Source of the DNA: a candidate division Zixibacteria bacterium SM23_81
GTDB taxonomy: Bacteria; SM23-81
NCBI GenBank assembly: GCA_001304015.1
Contig: LJUY01000016.1
Location: 1-49,221 of the forward strand
DNA: 49,221 nt
Direction: 5' to 3'
Below, in pieces: positions 40,941 through 49,221 of the stretch. The notes below the pieces were generated by a model. The model was not told where the DNA came from. It did no database searches and was given only the letters and a program-made list of their open reading frames with translations. Position 1 is the first letter of the stretch; every line of letters starts with the position of its first letter. The position numbers and the translations under genes are program-made.

Positions 40941-42698
40941 ATGGCCATGAATAAAGCGAAGTTAGAATATACTGCCAAAGCGACCCGTCGTGGTAAGCGG
41001 GCTGAGGACTTTCGAGCTTTATCGCGTCGAATATTGCGTGGCTCGAATCGTAGCGTGCCTAGAGTCGATTACCTACGAGAAGTTTCCATGATGCTGATGG
41101 AATTCTCTCTTAGCGACGCCATGGAGCTTTGGGTAAAGGAAGACCACGATTATTTTCGTTGTCGCACTGTGTTATGCCTGGCCGGGTGTTACCATTTCCA
41201 GGTCATGTCCAAGTTACAATTTAAAGAAGTGAAAAAGGTCGCGCACTCCAGGTGCGATGAGAATATTGCCCGATTGGCTTGGAAAATTATCCAAGGTCGA
41301 TTTGATGCCTCTCTATCTTCTTTCACCGAAAAAGGTAGTTTTTGGACAGGTGATCTAAAAAAAACGGACTTTCTTCCTCCAAAAACCGCTGAAAAAGGCC
41401 GCGCTGATGGTTCTTGGGACGAGGAAGACTACAAGTCGTTGGCCTTAATCCCCCTGATGATCAGCCGTGAGAACATCGGGGTTTTGCAGTTGAAAAGTCG
41501 ACAAAGGAACTTCTTCACAAAAACAGAGCTCAAGCACTACGAAAGAGTTGCTGAAACTCTTGCATTGACACTGGTGAATCAACAAGCTCAAGCTGCATTA
41601 CGCGAGCGGGTGAAGGAACTGACCTGCCTTTATGGTATCGCCAAGGCTGCAGAACGGCCTGGAGCACCATTGGGAGAGGTTCTCCAGAGCATTGTCGAAC
41701 TTTTTCCTCCTGCCTGGCAATATCCAGAGATCACGCACGGTAGAATTATAGTTGACGAACGCATTTATGCAACGCCGGGCTTTCTAGATAGTGATCAGAG
41801 GCAGGTAGCGAATATTATCGTGAGCGGAGAAGAGCGCGGGATGGTCGAAGTTGTCTATTCGGAGAAAAAACCAGACTTGTTTGAAGGCCCATTCCTGAAG
41901 GAGGAGCGAAGCCTGATTAACACTATCGCTAGGCAGGTGGCTCTGATCATCGAGCGGAGAGAGGCAGCAGAGGATAGAGTGAAGCTTCAAGATCAGCTGA
42001 GACATGCGGATCGCCTGGCCACCATTGGGCAGCTGGCTGCAGGGGTTGCCCACGAGTTAAATGAGCCCCTGGGGAATATCCTGGGATTCGCGCAGCTGGC
42101 CCAAAAGGGAGCGGAAATACCCGATCAGACAAGGCAGGATGTGGAAAAAATAATAAATGCCTCACTGTACGCCCGCGAAGTCGTCAACAAGCTGAAGCTT
42201 TTCGCCCGGCAAACCCCCCCTCAGAAAACGCAACTGGATTTAAACAAGCTGATTGAAGAAGGGCTTCTATTCCTGGAATCCAGGTGTGCTAAAGCTGGAA
42301 TTGAACTGGTACGATCTCTATCGCCCAATCTTCCAGAGATTACTGCCGATCAGGGGCAGTTGCACCAGGTTCTCGTCAATCTGGTGGTCAATTCCATTCA
42401 AGCCATGCCGGAGGGCGGCAAGCTGATCATACGAACAGCAGCTACCCCCAACCATGTCTCGCTCATTGTAGAAGACACCGGTACAGGAATGAATCATGAA
42501 GTAAAGAGGAAGATATTCATCCCCTTCTTCACGACAAAGGATGTGAATGAGGGAACAGGTTTGGGTCTCGCGGTGGTCGATGGAATTGTCCGTTCCCACG
42601 ATGGTTCCATAGAAGTCGAGAGCGAAGTTGGCCAGGGCACTCGATTTGAGGTTCAACTGCCCTTAAAGCAGCGCCAGAAAGAACAAGAGAGTGAATAG
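40941..42698 (+). CDS. Cytoplasmic GAF-domain sensor histidine kinase
   Basis: The 585-residue kinase has no membrane segment. Residues about 45-215 are GAF-like (YKSLALIPLMISRENIGVLQLK); a second sensor-like part covers about 222-340. His371 lies in LAAGVAHELNEPLGNILGF; ATPase boxes include NSIQAMPEGGKL, VEDTGTGMN and GTGLGLAVVDGI. It should phosphorylate the NtrC-type regulator encoded 2 bp downstream in response to a cytoplasmic signal. Cys residues in RCRTVLCLAGC could bind a ligand or metal, which is speculation. Confidence 0.88.
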   Translation: MAMNKAKLEYTAKATRRGKRAEDFRALSRRILRGSNRSVPRVDYLREVSMMLMEFSLSDAMELWVKEDHDYFRCRTVLCLAGCYHFQVMSKLQFKEVKKVAHSRCDENIARLAWKIIQGRFDASLSSFTEKGSFWTGDLKKTDFLPPKTAEKGRADGSWDEEDYKSLALIPLMISRENIGVLQLKSRQRNFFTKTELKHYERVAETLALTLVNQQAQAALRERVKELTCLYGIAKAAERPGAPLGEVLQSIVELFPPAWQYPEITHGRIIVDERIYATPGFLDSDQRQVANIIVSGEERGMVEVVYSEKKPDLFEGPFLKEERSLINTIARQVALIIERREAAEDRVKLQDQLRHADRLATIGQLAAGVAHELNEPLGNILGFAQLAQKGAEIPDQTRQDVEKIINASLYAREVVNKLKLFARQTPPQKTQLDLNKLIEEGLLFLESRCAKAGIELVRSLSPNLPEITADQGQLHQVLVNLVVNSIQAMPEGGKLIIRTAATPNHVSLIVEDTGTGMNHEVKRKIFIPFFTTKDVNEGTGLGLAVVDGIVRSHDGSIEVESEVGQGTRFEVQLPLKQRQKEQESE

Positions 42699-42700
42699 GC

Positions 42701-44056
42701 ATGTCGCCTTTGGATCAAAAAGAGCGTATATTGATCGTTGATGACGCCCCAGACACCTTGGAGATGATTCAGCGGAATCTCACATCCCAGGGCTATGAGG
42801 TGTTTACCGCTCCTGGTGTGGTGGAAGCTATTAAATTTCTGGAGGGCACGCCGGTTGAACTGATCATCACGGATCTCAAGATGCCCAAAGTTAGTGGAAT
42901 GGAACTGATCAGACATGTTCGCGAAAACCTAAAAGATACTGAGGTTATGATGATCACCGGTTATGCCACCGTTGAGGGAGCCGTGGAAGCGGTAAAATCT
43001 GGCGCTGAGGAGTATCTCAGCAAGCCTTTTACAGACCAAGAGCTTTTCAACGCGGTCCGACGTACACTTGACAAGTTGCATATGCGCCGGACGCAGCGGG
43101 TTCCAGCAACCGAAAAAGCCCCTTCGACATACGGTCTCATCGGTGAATCCAAGGTGATGCGCAAAGTGTTTGATTCCATTGCTAAAGCGGCCTCAACTCC
43201 AGCTACCATTCTCCTCTCTGGAGAAAGTGGCACTGGCAAGGAGTTGGTGGCCAGAGCCATCCATTATAGCAGCCAGCGGGCATCAGCTCCATTTGTTCCC
43301 ATTAACTGTGGAGCCATCCCCGGGGAGTTATTTGAGAGCGAGCTTTTTGGGCATGTTAAAGGATCTTTTACGGGCGCGAGCGAATCCAGAGCTGGTTTCT
43401 TTCAAACTGCTGACGGTGGTACCATTTTTCTAGACGAAATTGGCGAAATGAGCCTTTCCTTGCAGGTGAAACTACTTCGTGTTCTCCAGGACAAGGAAGT
43501 CTTTATGGTCGGATCCACACGTCCCCGAAAGGTTGATGTCAGAATTTTAGCGGCCACGAACATGGATCTACCAGGACTTGTCAAGAAAGGAACTTTTCGC
43601 GAAGATCTTTTCTTCCGTGTATCTGTCATCGCTATTGCAATTCCACCGTTGCGCGAGAGGAGGGACGACATTTTATTGCTGGCAAATCATTTTTTGAATA
43701 AATTTTCTGAGGAGTTTGGCAAGCCCATTCCTCGCTTTTCTGATAAGGTCCTACAGCTATTCAAGAACTATGCTTGGCCAGGGAATGTCAGAGAATTGGA
43801 AAATATAGTCCAGCAACTTGTGGTCATGACGGAAGGGAATATCATAGATATTACCGACATGCCATCGCATATGCGGTTCTCAGCTTTGCGAGGCACGGGC
43901 CTGGATCGCACCCTGGCGGAGGTCGAAACCGAACATATCCGCAATGTCCTGGCCAGCGTGAATGGAAACAAGACAAAAGCCGCTCAAATTCTTGCCATTG
44001 ATCGAAAAACCCTCCGGGAAAAGTTGAAAAACCAGCCTCCGTCCTCATCATCCTGA
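42701..44056 (+). CDS. NtrC-family sigma-54 response regulator
   Basis: The 451-residue protein has a receiver with Asp58 (IITDLKMPKVSG) and Lys108, an AAA+ domain with Walker A GESGTGKE (174-181), GSFTGA as the sigma-54 loop and TIFLDEIGEM, and a short Fis-like helix-turn-helix (NKTKAAQILAIDRKTLREKL). It is the partner of the GAF kinase. A sigma-54 promoter at 44272 and palindromes at 44070-44104 lie just downstream, so its likely target is the following Cys-motif and glutamate dehydrogenase unit. Confidence 0.93.
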   Translation: MSPLDQKERILIVDDAPDTLEMIQRNLTSQGYEVFTAPGVVEAIKFLEGTPVELIITDLKMPKVSGMELIRHVRENLKDTEVMMITGYATVEGAVEAVKSGAEEYLSKPFTDQELFNAVRRTLDKLHMRRTQRVPATEKAPSTYGLIGESKVMRKVFDSIAKAASTPATILLSGESGTGKELVARAIHYSSQRASAPFVPINCGAIPGELFESELFGHVKGSFTGASESRAGFFQTADGGTIFLDEIGEMSLSLQVKLLRVLQDKEVFMVGSTRPRKVDVRILAATNMDLPGLVKKGTFREDLFFRVSVIAIAIPPLRERRDDILLLANHFLNKFSEEFGKPIPRFSDKVLQLFKNYAWPGNVRELENIVQQLVVMTEGNIIDITDMPSHMRFSALRGTGLDRTLAEVETEHIRNVLASVNGNKTKAAQILAIDRKTLREKLKNQPPSSSS

Positions 44057-44069
44057 GCACCTCACAGAT

Positions 44070-44104
44070 TGGGGAAAATCTCCCCAGTGGTAAAAATCTC
44101 CCCA
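44070..44104 (+). promoter_or_regulatory. Probable binding sites of the NtrC-type regulator
   Basis: TGGGGAAAATCTCCCCA (44070-44086) is a TGGGGA-N5-TCCCCA inverted repeat, followed by a half site ATCTCCCCA (about 44096-44104). They lie about 170-200 bp before the -24/-12 promoter. A related TGGGAATAATGCCCCA occurs at about 46495-46510. Confidence 0.5.
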
Positions 44105-44271
44105 TAAAAACTCCCTCCATTTTAAATCCTCATCTGTCTCCTTGAAAGGAATTGAACCTCTACATCAATATCTCCCTTCCATTATATCTCATTGATTATT
44201 AACGTATTAGCCAAGAGGCCCGCTTATCCAATGGGGACCTCGAGTGTTGTCAGCTTCGTTAGAGTCTCCTT

Positions 44272-44287
44272 TGGCACGACCTTTGCC
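44272..44287 (+). promoter_or_regulatory. Sigma-54 (-24/-12) promoter
   Basis: TGGCACGACCTTTGCC has TGGCACG and TTGC with GG and GC 10 nt apart, matching the consensus exactly in the conserved positions. The transcript should start near 44299 and lead into the gene at 44366. Confidence 0.85.
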
Positions 44288-44365
44288 TTTTGCTCATATT
44301 GGCAGTGAAAGAAGAGACGTGGCGCAAGATTGAAAAACAGGGTCCTTTTTTCAAGGAGGCTTAAG

Positions 44366-44803
44366 ATGAAAACGGCCCTAAAAGAAAGACCGGCGGTAAA
44401 GCCAAAGCGTGAAAAGCTTGTGGCGAAAAAAACGCTTGTGCTGGAAGAAAAGCGGCTGGGGAAAGAAAGCCCCGTGGTGAAAGAAAAAGCTATTCAGGAG
44501 ATTCCAGAAAACATGGGTCTCTGCACCACTTGCAACGAGGCACCAAACTGCGCTCATGCAAAAAACTCGAAGAAACCGATCTTGTTCTGCGAGATGTTCG
44601 ACGACTCTCATCCGCGAATGGAGACAGCAGTCCCAGAGCAATCAGCAACCGCTGGGGAGACCAAGAAGCCTCAAGTCGCATCTGCTCCAGAGAAAAGCGA
44701 GACCAGCAAGCTTAAAGGGCTGTGTGTCAATTGCGACAACCGGGAGACCTGCACTTTTCCGAAACCCGAAGGAGGCGTCTGGCACTGTGAGGAATACGCT
44801 TAG
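44366..44803 (+). CDS. Duplicated four-Cys motif protein
   Basis: The 145-residue protein has a Lys/Glu-rich N-terminal half and two similar Cys modules: GLCTTCNEAPNCAHAK...LFC (C-x2-C-x5-C-x12-C) and GLCVNCDNRETCTFPK...WHCEEY (C-x2-C-x5-C-x11-C). Each could bind zinc or an Fe-S cluster. A single GLC-x2-C...HCEEY module is a small family I have met in anaerobes without assigned function. AAGGAGG lies 6 nt before the ATG. It is the first gene behind a sigma-54 promoter and is followed 66 bp later by a glutamate dehydrogenase gene. Confidence 0.75.
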   Translation: MKTALKERPAVKPKREKLVAKKTLVLEEKRLGKESPVVKEKAIQEIPENMGLCTTCNEAPNCAHAKNSKKPILFCEMFDDSHPRMETAVPEQSATAGETKKPQVASAPEKSETSKLKGLCVNCDNRETCTFPKPEGGVWHCEEYA

Positions 44804-44869
44804 AGAGGATCCGGCAACTTTGGCCCATTGAGACCTGTTGTTGCCGAAGTGAAACTCAAGGAGTTTGTC

Positions 44870-46213
44870 ATGAGCAGTAAAACAGTAGTTGAAAAAGTGC
44901 CAAAGGTTATCAGCGAGAGGGCCGAGCAGGTCAGCGTGGAACAGATGCCCAAGCCTGTGAAAGCCAGCGTTTACGACAACGTCACCAAACAATTCAATAA
45001 AGCTGCTGACCTCATGAAGCTTGACCGCAACATACGTAAGATTCTCGCAACCACCATGAACGAGATTGTGGTCCATTTCCCGGTGAAAATGGACGATGGA
45101 CGGATTGAAATATTTACCGGTTATCGTGTCCAGCACAACAATGCACAAGGTCCTTTCAAAGGCGGTTTGAGATTTCACCCCGATGTGGATATCGACGAGG
45201 TCCGAGCGCTGGCGACCTGGATGACGTGGAAAGCAGCCATCACCCAAATACCCTTTGGCGGTGCCAAGGGAGGGATCCAATTTGACCCTTCCGAATACTC
45301 ACGGACTGAACTTGAAAGGATTACGCGCCGGTTTACCTTCGCCCTAGGAGATACCATTGGGCCGGAGTACGACATCCCCGCGCCAGATGTGAATACCAAT
45401 CCTCAGATCATGGCCTGGATTCTGGATACCTATATATCCCTGAGGCCACCGACGCGCAGACAAAATGACCTCCATGTTGTTACTGGCAAACCAGTCGAAG
45501 CCGGAGGCAGTCTAGGGCGAGACAAAGCCACTGGCCAGGGCGTCGTGTATATGATCGAAGAGTGGGCCAAAGACCATAAGTTCGATTTGAAAGGCGCCAC
45601 CTATATCGTCCAGGGCTTTGGGAATGTCGGTTCCTGGGCAGCCCGATTGATGCAACTACTGGGAAGTAAGCTTATTGCTGTTGAGGACGCTACTGGGGCT
45701 ATTTACAGCGTCCGGGGATTAGATGCCAAACACCTTGCCGCCCACGTCAGACAGAAAGGTGGAGTTGCCGGCTACAAGATAGCCGAACCCATCGATCACG
45801 AGACCTTTATGAGAACGAAAGCCGACATCTTTATCCCTGCCGCACTGGAAAACCAAATTACTGTCGAGACAGCGCCTTGGCTAATGGTCAAGTTGGTGGC
45901 TGAAGGCGCCAACGGACCCACAGATCCAGATGGCGACGAGATCTTGCAGAGCCGAGGAATCGACCTGATTCCCGATATTCTCTGCAATTCAGGGGGTGTG
46001 ATCGTCAGCTACTTTGAATGGCTGCAGAACAAGAGAAGCGAATCCTGGGAACTCGAGGAGGTCGACCAAAAGCTGCATAAAAAGATTATCAGCGCCTATC
46101 GACGTGTTCGTGATACTGCCAGGGATCACCAAACAGATTGGCGTACGGCCGCTTATATTGTGGCCCTGTGTCGCCTGGAAAGGGTCTATAAAGAGCGGGG
46201 CATCTTTCCGTAA
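44870..46213 (+). CDS. Glu/Leu/Phe/Val dehydrogenase (glutamate dehydrogenase, catabolic type)
   Basis: The 447-residue enzyme has the substrate and catalytic Lys regions [17 protein letters not shown] and [24 protein letters not shown], and the NAD(P)-binding [10 protein letters not shown]. It resembles the RocG/GdhB/archaeal type that interconverts glutamate with 2-oxoglutarate and ammonium. The ATG at 44870 has AAGGAG 6 nt upstream. A strong terminator follows. Control by the NtrC-type regulator through the promoter at 44272 is likely. Confidence 0.93.
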   Translation: MSSKTVVEKVPKVISERAEQVSVEQMPKPVKASVYDNVTKQFNKAADLMKLDRNIRKILATTMNEIVVHFPVKMDDGRIEIFTGYRVQHNNAQGPFKGGLRFHPDVDIDEVRALATWMTWKAAITQIPFGGAKGGIQFDPSEYSRTELERITRRFTFALGDTIGPEYDIPAPDVNTNPQIMAWILDTYISLRPPTRRQNDLHVVTGKPVEAGGSLGRDKATGQGVVYMIEEWAKDHKFDLKGATYIVQGFGNVGSWAARLMQLLGSKLIAVEDATGAIYSVRGLDAKHLAAHVRQKGGVAGYKIAEPIDHETFMRTKADIFIPAALENQITVETAPWLMVKLVAEGANGPTDPDGDEILQSRGIDLIPDILCNSGGVIVSYFEWLQNKRSESWELEEVDQKLHKKIISAYRRVRDTARDHQTDWRTAAYIVALCRLERVYKERGIFP

Positions 46214-46300
46214 TCAGCAGAAGAAATGGTTCCCAGAGATTAGTAATCAGAAGTGGTTTCATCTGTTTGGGATTATCTCGATAATCTATAAACGGCGCTT

Positions 46301-46335
46301 ATCGCCCGCCCCATGGGGGTCGGGCGATTTTTTTT
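46301..46335 (+). terminator. Rho-independent terminator
   Basis: ATCGCCCG and CGGGCGAT with an inner CCCC/GGGG pair form a long G+C-rich stem followed by eight T bases. It ends the Cys-motif/dehydrogenase unit. Confidence 0.9.
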
Positions 46336-46560
46336 AGCATCACATAGACTCTATCCTCTGGGGAAACATGGGCACGACGCAAACCTCAGCGATGGGAGAA
46401 ACATCCCTCTCTTTAAGGCAAAATAGTGCCATCTCGATACGTCGAACAGCTACGACGAATGACAATAATCATAAAAAAACCATGCTCTCTTGCATGGGAA
46501 TAATGCCCCACTTTTTCCCAAAATGCGGGAAAAAACACCTCGGTTTTCGGGAAATAAACC

Positions 46561-46791
46561 TTGACAAAATTCAGTCCGCAAACAATATTAAGAGACTATG
46601 CATATTATTTAATTATCAGATTACCAAATATCGTCACCTGTCTTTTCGAAAGGGGGTTCATCTGAGTCACAAATAAAACCCGCTGTCACCGGCATCAGTG
46701 ACAACGGTCCTTTTGAATCAATTTGACTCAAGCGCAGTCCTTTTTTGTTCTAGAAGCACAAACTGAGGAGCTCAACAGAAAGGAGCGGTTC
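46561..46791 (+). promoter_or_regulatory. Promoter and structured leader of the second dehydrogenase gene
   Basis: TTGACA at 46561-46566 with AATATT 17 nt later (46584-46589) is a possible promoter. In the leader, TGTCAC (46684-46689) pairs with GTGACA (46698-46703) and the stem can extend by CCG/CGG. Upstream, TTTTTCCC and GGGAAAAA form another inverted repeat at about 46512-46536. Confidence 0.45.
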
Positions 46792-48153
46792 ATGTCCGAG
46801 TTCGTGGACTCCATTATGGAACACGTGAAGGCTAAAAATCCCGCCCAACCAGAATTTCACCAAGCAGTACTAGAGGTGGTGGAATCCTTAGAGCCGGTGA
46901 TCCAGCGAAATCCTCATTATCGCAAGGCCAAGATCCTCGAGCGGATACTGGAGCCGGAACGGGTAATCATGTTTCGCGTGCCCTGGATGGATGACAAGGG
47001 CGAGATCCATGTCAATCGCGGTTTCCGCATCGAGATGAACAGCGCCATCGGGCCCTATAAAGGCGGGCTACGCTTTCATCCCACTGTAAACCTCGGCATC
47101 CTCAAGTTCCTGGCTTTCGAGCAGGTATTCAAGAATGCCCTCACCACACTGCCCATGGGAGGTGGCAAGGGTGGCGCGGATTTCGATCCCAAAGGCAAGA
47201 GCGACAATGAGGTAATGCGTTTCTGTCAGGGCTTTATGAATGAGCTGTTCCGTCACATCGGCCCGAAAACGGACGTGCCCGCGGGGGACATCGGTGTGGG
47301 CGGCCGTGAGATAGGCTTCCTTTTCGGCCAGTACAGGAAGCTGACCAACGAGTTTACCGGGACCCTCACCGGTAAGGGATTAAACTGGGGCGGATCCCTG
47401 ATCCGACCCGAAGCCACCGGCTACGGGGCGGTGTACTTTGCCGAGGAGATGCTGTCCACCCGCGGCGAAACCATGGAGGGCAAGACTTGCCTGGTCTCCG
47501 GCAGCGGAAATGTGGCCCAGTACACTGTGGAAAAGGTCAATCAGCTGGGCGGCAAAGCAATTACTCTCTCTGATTCCAGCGGCTACATCTTTGACGATGA
47601 GGGCATAGACGAGAAGAAGCTCGCTTTCGTCATGGAATTGAAGAACGTCCGCCGCGGCAGGATTAAGGAATATGCCGAAAAGTATAAGAATGTCACCTAT
47701 ACTCCTCGGGATCCCAAGGCCAATGACAACCCCCTGTGGGATCACAAAGCAGATTGCGCCTTCCCCTCAGCCACACAGAACGAAATCAACGGTCAGGATG
47801 CGCAGAATCTAGTCAAAAAAGGCGTTTACGTTGTCTCAGAGGGCGCCAATATGCCCACTACCATCGAGGGCATCAACATCTTCCTGGACAACAAGATACT
47901 TTTCGGCCCCGGCAAAGCGGCCAACGCCGGCGGCGTGGCCGTCTCCGGGCTGGAGATGTCCCAGAACAGCCTTGGCCTGGGCTGGTCCCGTGAGGAGGTG
48001 GACGAACGTCTTCATGGCATCATGCGCAGCATCCACAAGACCTGCGTCCAGGCCGCCGAAGAGTACGGTGTTCCAGGAAACTACGTCAGTGGAGCTAACA
48101 TCGGCGGTTTCATTAAGGTGGCCGATGCCATGATGGACCAGGGCCTTATCTAA
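46792..48153 (+). CDS. gdhA: NADP-type glutamate dehydrogenase
   Basis: The 453-residue enzyme belongs to the bacterial GdhA branch: [69 protein letters not shown] and the nucleotide-binding SGSGNVAQYT. It normally makes glutamate from 2-oxoglutarate and ammonium with NADPH. The ATG at 46792 has AAGGAG 6 nt upstream. Together with the adjacent dehydrogenase of another branch, the locus may separate assimilation and catabolism. Confidence 0.95.
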   Translation: MSEFVDSIMEHVKAKNPAQPEFHQAVLEVVESLEPVIQRNPHYRKAKILERILEPERVIMFRVPWMDDKGEIHVNRGFRIEMNSAIGPYKGGLRFHPTVNLGILKFLAFEQVFKNALTTLPMGGGKGGADFDPKGKSDNEVMRFCQGFMNELFRHIGPKTDVPAGDIGVGGREIGFLFGQYRKLTNEFTGTLTGKGLNWGGSLIRPEATGYGAVYFAEEMLSTRGETMEGKTCLVSGSGNVAQYTVEKVNQLGGKAITLSDSSGYIFDDEGIDEKKLAFVMELKNVRRGRIKEYAEKYKNVTYTPRDPKANDNPLWDHKADCAFPSATQNEINGQDAQNLVKKGVYVVSEGANMPTTIEGINIFLDNKILFGPGKAANAGGVAVSGLEMSQNSLGLGWSREEVDERLHGIMRSIHKTCVQAAEEYGVPGNYVSGANIGGFIKVADAMMDQGLI

Positions 48154-48231
48154 CGAGGCTCCCGCATATATGGCCAGGACTAGATAGTTCTAACGGTTAC
48201 TTCTTACTCACCAGAAAGGAGATCAGACGCC

Positions 48232-48615
48232 ATGATCGTAGGATACCTGGAAGGAACGGATGGTCAGCTTCTAACCAATTTGGTGGTCGAGGGTGTCGAT
48301 ACTCTACCTCTCAGCAATGGATGGGACGGCCATGGAAAAACCCTCGGGCATATCACCCCCAGCGACAACATCTCCCTGATAGTGGGCTATTTGCACAAAG
48401 TTTTCCATCGGGGACAGGACGTGACGGCCAAGGATGTGCTCTACAACTGCATCCTCCACAAGCTTCCCATCATGCTCATGGTTCCCGAGTGCAATTGGGA
48501 CGCCGCCCGGGAGATACTGGGAGAGGTGCAAGACGACGTCACGCTGGTTGATCCGGAAAACGTCCTGCCTGAAATCCTGAAGAAGCTGGGCAAGGATCCG
48601 AGCTGTGCGACGTGA
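48232..48615 (+). CDS. Conserved protein of unknown function downstream of gdhA
   Basis: The 127-residue protein (MIVGYLEGTDGQLLTNLVVE, SDNISLIVGYLHKVF, LYNCILHKLPIMLMVPE) is compact and alternates strands and helices. I do not recognise a named domain. It is 78 bp after gdhA with an AAGGAG site about 10 nt before the ATG and is followed by a terminator, so it belongs to the gdhA transcript. Confidence 0.75.
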   Translation: MIVGYLEGTDGQLLTNLVVEGVDTLPLSNGWDGHGKTLGHITPSDNISLIVGYLHKVFHRGQDVTAKDVLYNCILHKLPIMLMVPECNWDAAREILGEVQDDVTLVDPENVLPEILKKLGKDPSCAT

Positions 48616-48672
48616 GTCTGGGTAGCTGACAGGATAGAGGCAGGGATGGCTATCGTTGTCCGTGAGGATGAC

Positions 48673-48708
48673 AAAAAGCCTGGGAGAGCAATCTTTCAGG
48701 CTTTTTTT
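48673..48708 (+). terminator. Rho-independent terminator
   Basis: AAAAAGCCTG pairs with CAGGCTTTTT across a 13-nt loop and is followed by T bases. It ends the gdhA unit. Confidence 0.85.
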
Positions 48709-49158
48709 CATGGGCTGGAATGGAAGCCGATGGATTCTCAGGCGATGTTAGGCACTTTTCTGGACTTTATTGAACCTATAGAAAATACTTGATTTTAGTG
48801 AAAAGACGAGGTATATATTGAGCGGACATCATCTTCGTGTCAAAGGGAGTCTGCCTCAGAGATTTGCTATGCCCGGATAGATCAGCAGGTCTGTCTCGTC
48901 GATGACCAGGCCTACGCGTTTGGACGGTGCCAAAAGAGTGGAGGAGAAAAAGGGGCCGACGGCCAGGCTTGCTTGCTGCCTCAATTGCCTTCGCCGTCGT
49001 CATCCTGCTAGAGGCGCAGATACATCTTTGAGATTTTGAGCCGAGGACATCTGAGAGAGGCGGGGAAAGTGGATCCGTTGTACTACTCATACTTCGTCTC
49101 GATGAATTTGCTTCTGGTCTGTAAAAGTCAACAGCTTGCCGGACAGTTTTGGGTTTGA
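48709..49158. other. Spacer with no supported gene
   Basis: The stretch contains no frame with recognisable protein features. It may hold debris next to the possible insertion element at the window edge. Confidence 0.4.
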
Positions 49159-49221
49159 TTAAGCGGCTTGTTTTTGTTCTTTGAATTCGCTAAAAGCTGA
49201 CATGGGAGTTTTTCCGTTGTT
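49159..49221 (-). mobile_element. C-terminal end of a possible transposase/integrase gene
   Basis: The minus-strand frame entering at the window edge reads NNGKTPMSAFSEFKEQKQAA and stops at TAA. A GKTP-x2-AF segment close to the C-terminus is typical of DDE integrases of the IS3/IS481 kind. Only 20 residues are visible, so the call is tentative. Confidence 0.45.

Noticed and set aside
48776-49090. 104-codon minus-strand frame near the right edge
   Set aside because: Low-complexity Ser/Arg-rich translation, no ribosome site and no recognisable domain.

Overview
The window looks like chromosome from an uncultured, strictly anaerobic Gram-negative bacterium. It carries an outer-membrane beta-barrel protein (DUF2490), a secreted repeat protein with a signal peptide, and many oxygen-sensitive functions: MinD-type ATPases with ferredoxin inserts, NifX/orange-protein-like domains, a radical SAM enzyme and DUF5320 proteins. 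The 'YADSSGYADVAG' repeat style resembles proteins I associate with Zixibacteria, KSB1 or Latescibacteria, but a desulfobacterial origin is also possible; there is no rRNA to decide. No tRNA, rRNA or CRISPR array was seen.

Layout. 1-1720: the 5' part of a large repeat-rich secreted protein (minus strand, running off the window). 2888-4329: a tandem GNAT acetyltransferase flanked by dispersed repeats. 8412-4330 (minus): murQ, a SpoIID-type protein and a two-domain glycosyltransferase form a cell-wall operon. 8636-15680 (plus): a dihydroorotate-dehydrogenase-like flavoprotein, a DUF3795 gene broken by three in-frame stops, a glycosidase-like protein, endonuclease IV, an anchored coiled-coil protein, an aminotransferase, a small membrane protein and a DinB-like protein, ending at a strong hairpin terminator. 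16627-15824 (minus): a TauE-type permease. 24819-17212 (minus): a signalling operon of DUF2490 barrel, sensor kinase, two response regulators fused to H-protein (GcvH)-like domains that lack the lipoyl lysine, and a 1055-residue HEAT/P-loop/WD40 protein.

40388-25151 (minus): a long island related to the orange-protein (ORP) system of anaerobes. It encodes a PAS/AAA+/Fis sigma-54 activator, four free or fused NifX-like proteins plus a fifth such domain on a cation transporter, DUF5320 glycine-rich proteins, a NifU-N scaffold, a DUF89 protein, FmdB zinc ribbons, a metallo-beta-lactamase-fold enzyme, two MinD-Fd ATPases, a methyltransferase, an Mrp ATPase, a broken MIP18/DUF59 gene, a DUF364 protein and a radical SAM enzyme. 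The regulator gene has a consensus sigma-70 promoter overlapped by GCAAT boxes. The same boxes sit about 100-160 bp upstream of a sigma-54 promoter that precedes the first NifX gene, which suggests an autoregulated metallocluster-assembly circuit.

40941-48615 (plus): a GAF sensor kinase and NtrC-type regulator, a matching sigma-54 promoter, a duplicated four-Cys motif protein, two different glutamate dehydrogenases and a conserved protein of unknown function. This looks like nitrogen or amino-acid control. The last 63 bases hold the end of what may be a transposase gene.
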